A stretch of DNA of 64,000 nt. It comes from Chitinophaga sp. SYP-B3965. Lineage in GTDB: Bacteria; Bacteroidota; Bacteroidia; Chitinophagales; Chitinophagaceae. Location of the stretch: positions 682,001 to 746,000 of the forward strand of contig NZ_WJFD01000002.1 of assembly GCF_009647655.1 (NCBI RefSeq), in the 5' to 3' direction. Below, piece by piece: positions 8,010-16,955 of the stretch. A program made the position numbers and the translations under genes. Position 1 is the first letter of the stretch. The number at the start of each line of letters is the position of its first letter. The notes beneath the pieces were generated by a model that had not been told where the DNA came from, ran no database searches, and was given only the letters and a program-made list of their open reading frames with translations.

Positions 8010-10340
8010 ATGAAGGCAAACTATTTAGACGATTTGAATGTACCCCAGCGGGAAGCGGTAACCACCATTAAAGGACCTTTAATGATCATCGCGGGCGCAG
8101 GTTCAGGCAAAACAAAAGTACTGACAACGAGGATCGCACACCTGATGAACAATGGGGTGGATTCTTTTAATATATTGGCGCTCACCTTTACAAACAAGGC
8201 GGCGAAGGAAATGAAGGAACGCGTGGAAAGGATCCTGGGCGGCAGTGAAGCCCGTAATCTTTACATCGGTACTTTCCACTCTGTTTTCGCCCGCCTGTTG
8301 CGCAGCGATGCGCCTAAACTGGGATACCCCAGTGACTTTACCATTTACGATTCTGATGATGCAAAGAGCGTGGTGAAAACCATCGTGAATGAACTGAACC
8401 TGGACGACAAACATTATAAACCGAATATGGTGTACAACCGGATCTCTGCTGCCAAGAACAGTTTGATGAGCCCGGAAGAATACCAGCATGATTATGCGGT
8501 ACAGCAGGAAGATCAACGTTCCAGTCGTCCTATGATCGGCAAGATCTATGAGATGTATGCCAAGCGTTGTTTCAAGAACGGCGCGATGGACTTTGATGAT
8601 CTATTGTATAAAATGTACGTGTTGCTGAAGGGCTTCCCGGAAGTACTCGCCAAATACCAGCACAAGTTCAAATACATCATGATCGATGAGTACCAGGATA
8701 CGAACCCGGCGCAGTATGAGATCGTGAAGTTACTGGGTGCAGTGCATGAGAATATTTGCGTAGTAGGTGATGATGCGCAAAGTATCTATTCCTTCCGTGG
8801 TGCTACCATTCAGAATATCCTGCAATTTGAAAAGGATTATGATGATGTGAAAGTGGTGAAACTGGAACAGAATTACCGCAGTACAAAATCTATCCTCAAC
8901 GTAGCGAACGAAGTTATCTCCAGGAATAAAGGACAGATCGAAAAGAACCTCTGGACGGATAACCTGGAAGGAGAAAAGATCAAACTGATCCGCACGAATA
9001 CAGATAATGATGAAGGGAAAGTTGTAGCAGATACTATCTCTGAACAGAAACTCCGCAATCATTACGACAACAAAGATTTCTGCATCCTTTACCGTACTAA
9101 TGCACAGAGCCGTTCCTTCGAGGAAAACCTCCGTCGCAGTGCCATCCCTTACAGGATCTATGGTGGGCTCTCTTTCTATCAAAGAAAAGAGATCAAGGAT
9201 TTCATCGCTTACCTGCGGGTGATCATGAACAGCAGAGATGAAGAAGCGATCAAACGGATCATCAATTACCCGGTGCGTGGCATTGGTAAAACTACCATAG
9301 AGAAAGTAACGGTTATTGCGAATGATCAGAACATCACTTTCTGGGATGTGCTGGAACGTGCGAGGGAATTTGGTTTCAAAGCAGGTACGCTGGAAGCGAT
9401 AGAAGGGTTTGTGACGATGATCCAGAGCTTCCGTGTGGCACTGGAAAAACATAATGCTTACGAAGTAGCGGTACAGGTTGGTAAATCCACCAGTATCGTA
9501 AAAGAACTCTTCAACGATAAAACAACAGAAGGACTTGCCCGTTACGAGAACGTGCAGGAGTTATTGAACTCTATCAAGGAATTCACGGAAACGCCTACAG
9601 AAGATGGTGAATTGCTGGACGATAAAACACTGGGCATTTACCTGCAGCAGATCACGCTCTTAACGGATGCAGATAATGGCAAGGATGAAGACAGTAACGT
9701 GGTGAAACTGATGACGATCCACGCGGCGAAAGGACTGGAATTCCCGGTGGTATTCACGGTGGGATTGGAGGAAAGTCTTTTCCCCAGTGGTATGTCCATC
9801 AATTCCCGCGAAGAGCTGGAAGAGGAACGCCGGTTGTTCTATGTGGCGGTGACGCGTGCAAAAACACGTTTGTTCCTCACCTACGCTAATAGCCGTTATC
9901 GTTTTGGACAGCTGCAGCAGAATGAGCCGAGCCGTTTCCTGGAAGAGATGCCAGAGGATTTCATTGACCGCAGTTATGCTGGCGGCGGGATGCGCAATAC
10001 TGGCCCGATTGGTGGTAGTGGTGCTTCCTGGGGTAATATGTTCGATAAAAAGAAAGCACCTGCTTCGAATACTGCAACTGCTGCTTCTTCAACCTCCGGA
10101 CCAAGGCCAACGCCTAAAGCGCCGGCTGGTTACCATGTACCCAGTTCTAATTTTACTGCAGATGATCCTGCTACCATGGAAGCGGGGATGGATGTAGAAC
10201 ATCAGAAATTTGGTTTCGGTAAGATACTTGCCCTGGAAGGTGCTATCAATAACCGTATCGCTACGGTGATGTTCCCTAAAGGTGGTGGTGAGAAAAAGAT
10301 CATGCTGAACTACGCCAAGCTGATGATTGTTAGATCATAG
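8010..10340 (+). CDS. pcrA: UvrD/PcrA-type superfamily 1A DNA helicase
   Basis: A 776-residue 3'-5' DNA helicase for nucleotide-excision and mismatch repair and for clearing recombination or transcription intermediates. All SF1A motifs are visible: Q motif LNVPQREAV, Walker A GAGSGKT (29-35), Ia TFTNKAAKEM, II DEYQDT (about 225), III VVGDDAQSIYSFRGA, IV LEQNYRST, V TIHAAKGLEFP and VI YVAVTRAK. The last about 60 residues form a PcrA-like C-terminal module (VEHQKFGFGKI...), separated by a Gly/Ser/Ala-rich linker. The ATG at 8010 is preferred over an in-frame TTG at 8001. recX follows after 11 bases, placing two DNA-repair genes together. PcrA and UvrD cannot be told apart by sequence alone. Confidence 0.95.
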   Translation: MKANYLDDLNVPQREAVTTIKGPLMIIAGAGSGKTKVLTTRIAHLMNNGVDSFNILALTFTNKAAKEMKERVERILGGSEARNLYIGTFHSVFARLLRSDAPKLGYPSDFTIYDSDDAKSVVKTIVNELNLDDKHYKPNMVYNRISAAKNSLMSPEEYQHDYAVQQEDQRSSRPMIGKIYEMYAKRCFKNGAMDFDDLLYKMYVLLKGFPEVLAKYQHKFKYIMIDEYQDTNPAQYEIVKLLGAVHENICVVGDDAQSIYSFRGATIQNILQFEKDYDDVKVVKLEQNYRSTKSILNVANEVISRNKGQIEKNLWTDNLEGEKIKLIRTNTDNDEGKVVADTISEQKLRNHYDNKDFCILYRTNAQSRSFEENLRRSAIPYRIYGGLSFYQRKEIKDFIAYLRVIMNSRDEEAIKRIINYPVRGIGKTTIEKVTVIANDQNITFWDVLERAREFGFKAGTLEAIEGFVTMIQSFRVALEKHNAYEVAVQVGKSTSIVKELFNDKTTEGLARYENVQELLNSIKEFTETPTEDGELLDDKTLGIYLQQITLLTDADNGKDEDSNVVKLMTIHAAKGLEFPVVFTVGLEESLFPSGMSINSREELEEERRLFYVAVTRAKTRLFLTYANSRYRFGQLQQNEPSRFLEEMPEDFIDRSYAGGGMRNTGPIGGSGASWGNMFDKKKAPASNTATAASSTSGPRPTPKAPAGYHVPSSNFTADDPATMEAGMDVEHQKFGFGKILALEGAINNRIATVMFPKGGGEKKIMLNYAKLMIVRS

Positions 10341-10351
10341 TTAGATAAGGA

Positions 10352-10810
10352 ATGGAAGCTGATATCCTGAAACTCCGCTACTACTGCGCTTACCAGGAGC
10401 GTTGCCATATGGAAGTGAGAGAGAAATGCTGGGAACTGGGTCTGCGTGGCGAGGATATTGAAAACGCCATCGCTCACCTCGTGGAAAATGGTTTTCTCAA
10501 TGAAGAGCGCTTTGCGAAAGCATATGCTGGCGGGAAGTTCAGGATGCAGCAATGGGGGCGCAAGAAGATCAGCATGATGCTGAAGCAGAAACAAGTTTCT
10601 GAATACTGCATCCGGAAAGGTTTGGCAGAGATCAATGCAGATGATTACATGCAAACTTTGGAACAACTCGCCTCCCGGAAATACGCCTCTTTAAAGTCTG
10701 AACAATATTTAAAACGACAATACAAAACGTTGCAATTCCTCCTGCAAAGAGGTTTTGAACAGGACCTGGCAAGGGCCGCTATTGAACAAATCGCAAAAAA
10801 GGGCGAATAA
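10352..10810 (+). CDS. recX: Regulatory protein RecX
   Basis: RecX binds RecA filaments and limits recombinase activity. The 152-residue product shows the repeated three-helix pattern of the family: LRYYCAYQERCHMEVREKCWELG, then ENAIAHLVENGFLNEERFAKAYAGGKFRMQQWGRKKISMMLKQKQVS, and a third repeat (LQFLLQRGFEQDLARAAIEQI). It lies 11 bases behind the helicase gene and probably shares its transcript. recA is not in the window. Confidence 0.92.
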   Translation: MEADILKLRYYCAYQERCHMEVREKCWELGLRGEDIENAIAHLVENGFLNEERFAKAYAGGKFRMQQWGRKKISMMLKQKQVSEYCIRKGLAEINADDYMQTLEQLASRKYASLKSEQYLKRQYKTLQFLLQRGFEQDLARAAIEQIAKKGE

Positions 10811-10849
10811 AGGGGGGATAATTTTTCATCTTTCTAACCCTTATCGCCG

Positions 10850-10857
10850 TAATTTTG
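10850..10857 (+). promoter_or_regulatory. -7 element for nitrilase-family gene
   Basis: TAATTTTG matches TAnnTTTG and lies 27 bases before the ATG at 10885; no TTG occurs at the usual spacing. Confidence 0.4.
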
Positions 10858-10884
10858 GGGTCGTTTTGTAGTAATTAATACTTT

Positions 10885-11676
10885 ATGTCTGATTTAACGG
10901 TCTCTCTGATACAAGCTAATTTACACTGGGAAGATGTTGCTGCCAACCTGGCGATGTTTGACGAAAAGATCAATTCCATCCAGGAAAGGACGGAAGTGAT
11001 CATACTTCCTGAAATGTTCAGCACAGGATTCAGTATGCAATCTGAAAGACTGGCACAAACAATGGACGGTAGTGCAGTACAGTGGATGAAGCAAAAATCA
11101 AAAGAGAAGAACGTGATCATCACCGGCAGCCTCATTATTGAAGAAGGCGGTGAATATTATAACCGGCTGATCTGGATGTTGCCCAACGGCACATTCGGCA
11201 TCTACAACAAACGCCACCTGTTTGGCTTTGCCGGAGAAGAAGATCATTACAAAGCTGGTGACAAACGACTGATCGCCCAGGTGAAAGGCTGGAAGATCAA
11301 TCTTTCTATATGTTACGATCTTCGTTTCCCGGTATGGTCCCGCAATTCCCTTCTCGAAAATGGTGAGCCGGCTTATGATGTATTAGTGAACGTGGCCAAC
11401 TGGCCGGAAAGACGTAACACGCCATGGCGCGCATTATTACAGGCACGCGCTATCGAAAACCAATGTTATATGATTGGCGTAAACCGGGTGGGTAATGATG
11501 GTAACGACATCTACCACAGCGGCGATTCCAGCATTATAGATCCCATCGGCGAGGTCATCTACCACAAAGCGCATGATGAGGACGTATTTACCTACACACT
11601 TTCCAAAAATCACCTGAACGAACTGCGTGCAAAGTTTCCTTTTATGAAGGATGCGGATAGGTTTATTATCCCGTAA
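10885..11676 (+). CDS. Nitrilase-superfamily amidohydrolase, YafV/omega-amidase type
   Basis: A 263-residue cytosolic carbon-nitrogen hydrolase. The catalytic triad is clear: Glu43 (LPEMFSTGF), Lys109 (YNKRHLF) and Cys143 (SICYDLRFP). The GFAGEEDHY insertion after the lysine and the N-terminal L-x-Q-x-N-L-x-W pattern are typical of the YafV branch, whose characterised members hydrolyse 2-oxoglutaramate or 2-oxosuccinamate (omega-amidase, metabolite repair). Substrate is inferred from family only. It is followed after 11 bases by the membrane glycosyltransferase, with no obvious functional link. Confidence 0.88.
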   Translation: MSDLTVSLIQANLHWEDVAANLAMFDEKINSIQERTEVIILPEMFSTGFSMQSERLAQTMDGSAVQWMKQKSKEKNVIITGSLIIEEGGEYYNRLIWMLPNGTFGIYNKRHLFGFAGEEDHYKAGDKRLIAQVKGWKINLSICYDLRFPVWSRNSLLENGEPAYDVLVNVANWPERRNTPWRALLQARAIENQCYMIGVNRVGNDGNDIYHSGDSSIIDPIGEVIYHKAHDEDVFTYTLSKNHLNELRAKFPFMKDADRFIIP

Positions 11677-11687
11677 CTTTGCGGGCT

Positions 11688-13364
11688 ATGATCCGCTTTT
11701 TCACCAAGAATCAGTACAAAAATACTGTACTGGCCCTCTGGGCCCTTCTGGCTATTTTACAAGCCTGCTTTACAGAGTTGATGGACGATGAGGCGTATTA
11801 CTGGGTGTACTCCAACCACCTGGCCTGGGGCTATTTTGACCATCCGCCTATGGTAGCCCTGCTCATTAAAGCGGGTTACGCTTTATTTCATAATGAACTG
11901 GGAGTAAGACTGGGCATGATAGTCCTCAACCTCTTCACCCTCATCCTCATAGACAAACTCATCCCTCATAAGAACAACATCGTTTTCTATCTCATCCTTG
12001 CCGGGATGGGGGCTATGCAGATCGGAGGGATCCTCGCTGTGCCGGATATTCCACTCATCTTCTTTGCTACGCTGTATTTTTATATCTACCGCAACTTCCT
12101 GGAATCCCAGAGCTGGAAGAACACTTTTCTGCTGGGACTTAGCATGGCGCTGATGTTCTATAGCAAATACCATGGGGTATTACTCGTGTTCTTCACGCTG
12201 CTTTCCAATCTCTCCCTGTTAAAAGTATATCGTTACTACATAGCGGTGATCATCACCACGCTGCTTTTCTTCCCGCATATTTACTGGCAATACACACACG
12301 ACTTTCCCTCTCTGCAATATCATCTTGTAGAAAGGAATGCTTCTTCCTACGATATCAGCTACACGCTGGATTATATCTTAGGGCAGGTATTGCTATTCGG
12401 GCCGCTCGTAGGGTGGTTGCTGTTATACAATGGGTTCCGCGCACAGGTGCGTACTGGTTTTGAACGTGCTTTGAAATTCTGCCTGGTGGGGGTGTTGGCG
12501 TTTTTTCTGCTGAGTACTTTGAAAGGACGGGTGGAAGCGAACTGGACGGTGATGATCTTTGCCCCCCTGGTGATATTGGCGCATCAGGCTATTGTGCGGC
12601 AGGGGCTTTCTTTGTCTTTCCGGATACTTAAAAGTACCTGGGTGATTTCTTTGCTGGTGGTTTTCGTAGCGAGGATATATATGGTGTGGGATTTTGTGCC
12701 GGGGATTGAGATCAGGCCGGAGATACATCATAACAGGGAATGGACTTCTGCTGTGGCTGCTAAAGCGCAAGGGCGGCCGGTGGTGTTCCTGAACAGTTAC
12801 CAGGAGCCTTCTAAATATATGTTCTATACAGGTGGTGTTTCGTATAGTCTTAATAGTGTGCATGCGCGGAGGAGTCAGTATAATTACTGGCATATGGAAG
12901 AGGAACTGTGGGGGAAGGATGTGTTGCTGGTTTCTAATCACCGGCCTTATATTCCTGATCAGGATAGTGTTTTTGTGGGGCAGCGGAAGTTGTGGTGCAG
13001 AGTGGATTCGGCTTATTATTCTTATTCGCTGATACAGTTTGTTCCTGCGGTGACGGCGTTTACGGTGAAGCCGGGGGAGGAATTTACTTTGAAGTTGGGG
13101 GTGAAGAATGGGTATGATAGCAAAGTTCTTTTTGATAAAGATCCTTTTGTGGGGTATGCTTTTTCTTCAAAAGCGGATGAGGATTGGCGGAAGACGGTGG
13201 AGGGGAGTTTGTTGTTGTCTGATGCTTTGCAGCGGGATAGTGTAGAAGTGTTGGTGGTGGCGCCGGATGTGAAGGGGAAGTATACTTTGAAGATTGCGGT
13301 GCCTTCTGTGAGAGGGATGGATCCGACGCATAATAGTCCGGGGGTGAAAGTGACGGTGGAGTGA
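11688..13364 (+). CDS. GT39-like (ArnT/PMT-type) membrane glycosyltransferase
   Basis: A 558-residue polytopic membrane protein. The first predicted periplasmic loop has the acidic motif MDDEAYYWVYS (Asp33-Asp34-Glu35) and HPP (AWGYFDHPPM), the hallmarks of the PMT/ArnT (GT39/GT83) glycosyltransferases that use polyprenyl-phosphate sugars. About ten hydrophobic segments follow to residue about 340, then a soluble C-terminal domain of about 200 residues. Acceptor and sugar are unknown. The ATG at 11688 is preferred over an in-frame TTG at 11679. The first half uses many C-ending codons and the last 700 bases almost none, a shift worth noting. Confidence 0.82.
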   Translation: MIRFFTKNQYKNTVLALWALLAILQACFTELMDDEAYYWVYSNHLAWGYFDHPPMVALLIKAGYALFHNELGVRLGMIVLNLFTLILIDKLIPHKNNIVFYLILAGMGAMQIGGILAVPDIPLIFFATLYFYIYRNFLESQSWKNTFLLGLSMALMFYSKYHGVLLVFFTLLSNLSLLKVYRYYIAVIITTLLFFPHIYWQYTHDFPSLQYHLVERNASSYDISYTLDYILGQVLLFGPLVGWLLLYNGFRAQVRTGFERALKFCLVGVLAFFLLSTLKGRVEANWTVMIFAPLVILAHQAIVRQGLSLSFRILKSTWVISLLVVFVARIYMVWDFVPGIEIRPEIHHNREWTSAVAAKAQGRPVVFLNSYQEPSKYMFYTGGVSYSLNSVHARRSQYNYWHMEEELWGKDVLLVSNHRPYIPDQDSVFVGQRKLWCRVDSAYYSYSLIQFVPAVTAFTVKPGEEFTLKLGVKNGYDSKVLFDKDPFVGYAFSSKADEDWRKTVEGSLLLSDALQRDSVEVLVVAPDVKGKYTLKIAVPSVRGMDPTHNSPGVKVTVE

Positions 13365-13392
13365 TTGGCGGGTTTGTAAAATATTAAAAAGG

Positions 13393-13422
13393 AAACCCCT
13401 TCCGGCTGGGAAGGGGTTTTTT
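13393..13422. terminator. Bidirectional terminator between GT39-like gene and thiL
   Basis: AAACCCCTTCC (13393-13403) pairs with GGAAGGGGTTT (13409-13419), loop GGCTG. T-rich tracts follow on both strands, so it can serve the convergent GT39-like gene and thiL. Confidence 0.85.
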
Positions 13423-13451
13423 ATTTTTATGAGGGAGTTTCTTTGTGGCAA

Positions 13452-13488
13452 GGAGCGTTTTTTCTTTTTAAGAAGAGCGTTCCTTTTT
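13452..13488 (+). terminator. Weak second hairpin behind GT39-like gene
   Basis: GGAGCG (13452-13457) can pair with CGTTCC (13478-13483, one G-U), followed by five T. A weak, possibly decayed terminator in a T- and A-run-rich stretch. Confidence 0.25.
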
Positions 13489-13504
13489 AAAGAGAATTCT
13501 TCTT

Positions 13505-14536
13505 CTACTTAAAAGCATTCCACCCTTGCGCAGTGATCTTATGTTTATTACCACTCCTTGTAATAATATGCGGATCTTCTGTATTTAGTTCCGTCATGTA
13601 ACCGATCACGGCGATCTCTTCGTTTAGGGTGATCTTATCGTAATCTTCCTGTTTCATGGTGAAGAGTAATTCGTAATCTTCTCCTCCGCTGAGGGCACAG
13701 GCCGTTGGGTCTAAACCTAACTTCATGGCCAGTTCGCGGGTTTGATCGTGTACGGGTATTTTTTCTTCATAGATCACGCAACTCAGCTGACTTTGTTTGC
13801 AGATGTGCAGGATCTCAGAGCTGAGGCCATCGCTTACATCCATCATAGCAGTAGGCATAATATCTTTTCCTGCGAGGAAAGTAATGATATCATGACGGGC
13901 TTCAGGTTTCAGCTGGCGGCCAATTACGTAGGTCTGGTCTTCCAGATCTGGCTGAATCTTCGGATTTTCCAGGAAGATCTTCTTTTCTCTTTCTAATAGT
14001 GTGAGGCCAAGGTAGGCGGCACCGAGATCTCCGGAAACGCAGAGCAGATCACCTTTTTGGGCGGTAGAGCGTTTCACGAATTTATCAGGGGATACTTCGC
14101 CGATGGCGGTAACGCTGATCACAAAACCTTTCTGGGAAGAAGTGGTATCCCCTCCTATCAGATCTACACGGTATTTTTCGCAAGCGGCATACACCCCTTC
14201 GTAAAATTCGTTGAGGGCTTCCAGGGAGAAGCGGTTGGAGAATGCCAGGCTCATGGTAATGTGTGTGGGCGTGGCATTCATGGCATAGATGTCTGACAGG
14301 TTCACGATCACTGCTTTGTAACCCAGGTGTTTAAGCGGGGTGTACATGAGATCAAAGTGAATGCCTTCCACCAGCATATCCGTTGTAATAACGGTTTGTT
14401 TGCCGAACAGGTCAATTACGGCAGCATCATCCCCTACGCCGAGAATGGTACTGGCATTATATAATTCAATATTCCGGGTCAGGTAATCGATCAGGCCGAA
14501 TTCCCCGAGGTCTTCTATTTCAGTTCTCTCTTCCAT
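13505..14536 (-). CDS. thiL: Thiamine-monophosphate kinase
   Basis: ThiL phosphorylates thiamine monophosphate to thiamine diphosphate, the last step of cofactor synthesis. The 343-residue length is normal. AIR-synthase-fold motifs are in order: GVGDDAAVID (about 40-49), TTDMLVEGIHFD, KAVIVNLSDIYAMNATP, GGDTTSS, MDVSDGLSSEI and SGGEDYELLFT. Its start lies 3 bases behind the stop of the upstream inositol-monophosphatase-family gene, so the two form a minus-strand operon. No thiamine-synthesis gene or TPP riboswitch is seen nearby. Confidence 0.95.
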   Translation of the reverse strand: MEERTEIEDLGEFGLIDYLTRNIELYNASTILGVGDDAAVIDLFGKQTVITTDMLVEGIHFDLMYTPLKHLGYKAVIVNLSDIYAMNATPTHITMSLAFSNRFSLEALNEFYEGVYAACEKYRVDLIGGDTTSSQKGFVISVTAIGEVSPDKFVKRSTAQKGDLLCVSGDLGAAYLGLTLLEREKKIFLENPKIQPDLEDQTYVIGRQLKPEARHDIITFLAGKDIMPTAMMDVSDGLSSEILHICKQSQLSCVIYEEKIPVHDQTRELAMKLGLDPTACALSGGEDYELLFTMKQEDYDKITLNEEIAVIGYMTELNTEDPHIITRSGNKHKITAQGWNAFK

Positions 14537-14539
14537 GTG

Positions 14540-15313
14540 TTATTGAATGCTGTTAATTTCTTTCAACAGATCTGTATGTATGTGGCCGTTAGTGGCCAGG
14601 ATTTGTTTTTGATAAGGGGAATAAGGATTGCCTTTAAAATCCGTCACTTTTCCACCGGCTTCCTGAACAATGAGATAACCGGCTGCGGAATCCCAGGCAT
14701 TGAGCGAATGTTCCCAGAAACCGTCAAAACGGCCGGCGGCTACCCAACAAAGGTCAATGGCAGCAGAGCCGAGGCGGCGGATGGGTAAACCCAGTTTCAC
14801 AAAGCGTTCCAGCACGTTCATGGGGTTATTGGTGGTATTTTCCCATTCGTAGGGAAAACCGGTGACCAGGCAGGCATTGGCCATGGTCGTTTTTTGGGAA
14901 ACGTGAATGAGTTTATCGTTCAGCGTAGCCCCAAACCCTTTCTGGGCAAAGAACAATTCATTCATGATGGGGTTATATACAGCCCCAAGGATCATTTCGC
15001 CATCCTGTTCCACGCCAATGCTTACGCAGCAAAGGGGAATGCCATGGGCAAAATTCACTGTACCGTCGATCGGGTCTATGATCCATTTGATGGTTGAACC
15101 CTTTTTGAGCTCTCCGATTTCCTCACTGAGGATATGATGATCAGGGTAATCTTCGTGTATGGCGGCAATGATTGCCGCTTCTGCCTTTTTATCCGCTTCC
15201 GTTACGAGATTATTGATCGTATCTTTGTAGGAAATTGTGAAAGTACCGTTAAAATATTCTTTTAAAACTTTAGCACCTGCTTGCGTAGCTTTGAGTAACG
15301 TTGATTTTAACAT
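14540..15313 (-). CDS. suhB: Inositol monophosphatase family protein (SuhB-like)
   Basis: A 257-residue Mg2+-dependent, Li+-sensitive phosphatase-fold protein. Metal and substrate motifs are visible: SEEIG (Glu64), WIIDPIDGTVNFAHG (Asp80, Asp83) and WDSAAGYLIVQEAGG near the C-terminus. Members act on inositol-1-phosphate, other sugar phosphates or, in some lineages, 3'-phosphoadenylyl compounds; the exact substrate is not determined here. The start at 15313 is chosen over an in-frame upstream ATG (15358) because conservation begins there and the longer form would overlap the divergent GH3 promoter region. thiL follows after 3 bases. Confidence 0.9.
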   Translation of the reverse strand: MLKSTLLKATQAGAKVLKEYFNGTFTISYKDTINNLVTEADKKAEAAIIAAIHEDYPDHHILSEEIGELKKGSTIKWIIDPIDGTVNFAHGIPLCCVSIGVEQDGEMILGAVYNPIMNELFFAQKGFGATLNDKLIHVSQKTTMANACLVTGFPYEWENTTNNPMNVLERFVKLGLPIRRLGSAAIDLCWVAAGRFDGFWEHSLNAWDSAAGYLIVQEAGGKVTDFKGNPYSPYQKQILATNGHIHTDLLKEINSIQ

Positions 15314-15366
15314 GGCGCAAAGGTACGAAGCTCTGCCAACTTCCCCAGTTTTACACACGAATTAAC

Positions 15367-15374
15367 TATTTTTG
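15367..15374 (+). promoter_or_regulatory. -7 element for GH3-family gene
   Basis: TATTTTTG matches TAnnTTTG, 25 bases before the ATG at 15400, in the gap between the divergent suhB-like and GH3 genes. Confidence 0.4.
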
Positions 15375-15399
15375 CATTTTAAAACTTGAATCGCGATTA

Positions 15400-16941
15400 A
15401 TGGCCATTATTGGTAATCTAATTTCCAGATCCCTACGTATAAGAAAGCAGTTCACATTCAAATTAGGGACGCCACGTCAATATCAGTTACAGGTATTACG
15501 GCGGTTAGTGGAGAAAGCCAAACATACACAGTTCGGTGAACATTATGGTTATGAGCAGATCCTCAATAGCCCTAACTGGGTGAGCCAGTTCCGGCAGAAG
15601 GTACCTGTGCATAATTATAATAAAATGCATACTGAATGGTGGTACAAATGCCAGGAAGGTGTGGCCAATGTGAGCTGGCCGGAAAAGATCAAATATTTTG
15701 CCCTGAGTTCAGGTACTTCTGAATCCGCCAGCAAGCACATCCCGGTTACAAAGGATATGCTGAGAACTGTGAAAAAGGTGGGTGTGAAACAGCTGTACTC
15801 CATGGTGAACTTCAATATACCCCCCAAATCTTTTGAAAAGGGGATCCTCATGCTGGGTGGTACTACTTCCCTGTTTGAGAAAGGGGATTATTATGAAGGG
15901 GATATGAGCGGCATCCAGGCCAAAAATATTCCCAAATGGTTCCGCCGGTTCTATAAACCGGGAGGGAACATTTCCCGCAAACCCAACTGGGAGCAACGGA
16001 TCAAACTGATCGTACGCAAAGCCCCGCAGTGGGATGTTGGTACGGTTTGCGGCGTACCCGCCTGGGTACAGATCGTACTGGAAGAGATCATCCGGTACCA
16101 TGGTGTTAAGAACATACACGAAATATGGCCTAACCTGGCTATCTATATTCATGGTGGAGTGAGCTTTGAACCTTACCGGGACAGTTTCCAGAAACTCCTG
16201 GGTAAACCTATTAACTTCATCGAGACCTATATGGCCTCTGAAGGTTCTTTCGGTTTCCAGGCCCGTCCTGGTGTGAAGGGGATCAAACTGGTGCTCAATG
16301 CCGGTATCTTCTACGAATTCATTCCTTTTAACGAAGAGAATTTTGATGCGGATGGGGAAGTAAGACCTGATCCGAAATCTTATATGATCCATGAGGTGGT
16401 GGAAGATGTGGAATATGCTGTGATGTTGTCTACCTGTGCTGGTGCATGGCGTTACCTGATCGGCGATGTGGTGAAATTCACTTCCGTGAAGGAACATGAG
16501 ATCACTATCGTGGGCCGTACCAAACAGTTCCTCAGCCTGGCCGGAGAACATATGAGTATCGACAACATGAACAAGGCGATCGATATTGTGCAGAAGAAAC
16601 TGGGTATTAATATCCGGGAGTTCACGGTGGCCGGTCTTCCTTATGAGAATCTTTTCGCACACCGCTGGTATATTGGAACGGATGCGGTGGATGTGGATGC
16701 GAATAAGGTGAGAGAGATCATTGATCAAACGATCAGTGAAGTGAATGACGATTATGCAGTAGAAAGAACGTCCGCACTGAAAGAAATATTCGTAGAAATA
16801 CTACCTACCCAGGTATTCCTTGATTACCTGCGTTGCAAAGGAAAAGAGGGAGCCATGAATAAATTCCCAAGAGTATTGAAAGGTGAGAAGCTGAAGGACT
16901 GGGAGCAATTCCTGACAACTAAAGTTGCTGTAAAAGCATAA
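15400..16941 (+). CDS. GH3 (auxin-responsive promoter) family protein
   Basis: A 513-residue member of the GH3 branch of the adenylate-forming superfamily; plant GH3 enzymes join amino acids to acyl-acid hormones through an acyl-adenylate. The ATP-binding signature ALSSGTSESASKHIPVT lies around residues 105-120, with IETYMASEGSFGFQ and YLIGDVVKFTS further on and TKQFLSLAGEHMS before the C-terminal subdomain. The ATG at 15400 starts the conserved part (MAIIGNLISRSLRIRKQFTF) directly behind the promoter element. The bacterial substrate is unknown. A LysE-type exporter follows 14 bases later, which could export a product, but this is only positional. Confidence 0.88.
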   Translation: MAIIGNLISRSLRIRKQFTFKLGTPRQYQLQVLRRLVEKAKHTQFGEHYGYEQILNSPNWVSQFRQKVPVHNYNKMHTEWWYKCQEGVANVSWPEKIKYFALSSGTSESASKHIPVTKDMLRTVKKVGVKQLYSMVNFNIPPKSFEKGILMLGGTTSLFEKGDYYEGDMSGIQAKNIPKWFRRFYKPGGNISRKPNWEQRIKLIVRKAPQWDVGTVCGVPAWVQIVLEEIIRYHGVKNIHEIWPNLAIYIHGGVSFEPYRDSFQKLLGKPINFIETYMASEGSFGFQARPGVKGIKLVLNAGIFYEFIPFNEENFDADGEVRPDPKSYMIHEVVEDVEYAVMLSTCAGAWRYLIGDVVKFTSVKEHEITIVGRTKQFLSLAGEHMSIDNMNKAIDIVQKKLGINIREFTVAGLPYENLFAHRWYIGTDAVDVDANKVREIIDQTISEVNDDYAVERTSALKEIFVEILPTQVFLDYLRCKGKEGAMNKFPRVLKGEKLKDWEQFLTTKVAVKA

Positions 16942-16955
16942 CCAAGAAAGTATAC

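Noticed and set aside
8730-9452. 240-codon minus-strand frame within the helicase gene
   Set aside because: Antisense shadow of helicase motifs III-IV; His/Phe-rich with no domain likeness.
15709-16728. 339-codon open frame on the minus strand inside the GH3 gene
   Set aside because: Fully antisense to a gene with clear family motifs; composition follows from the plus-strand codons.
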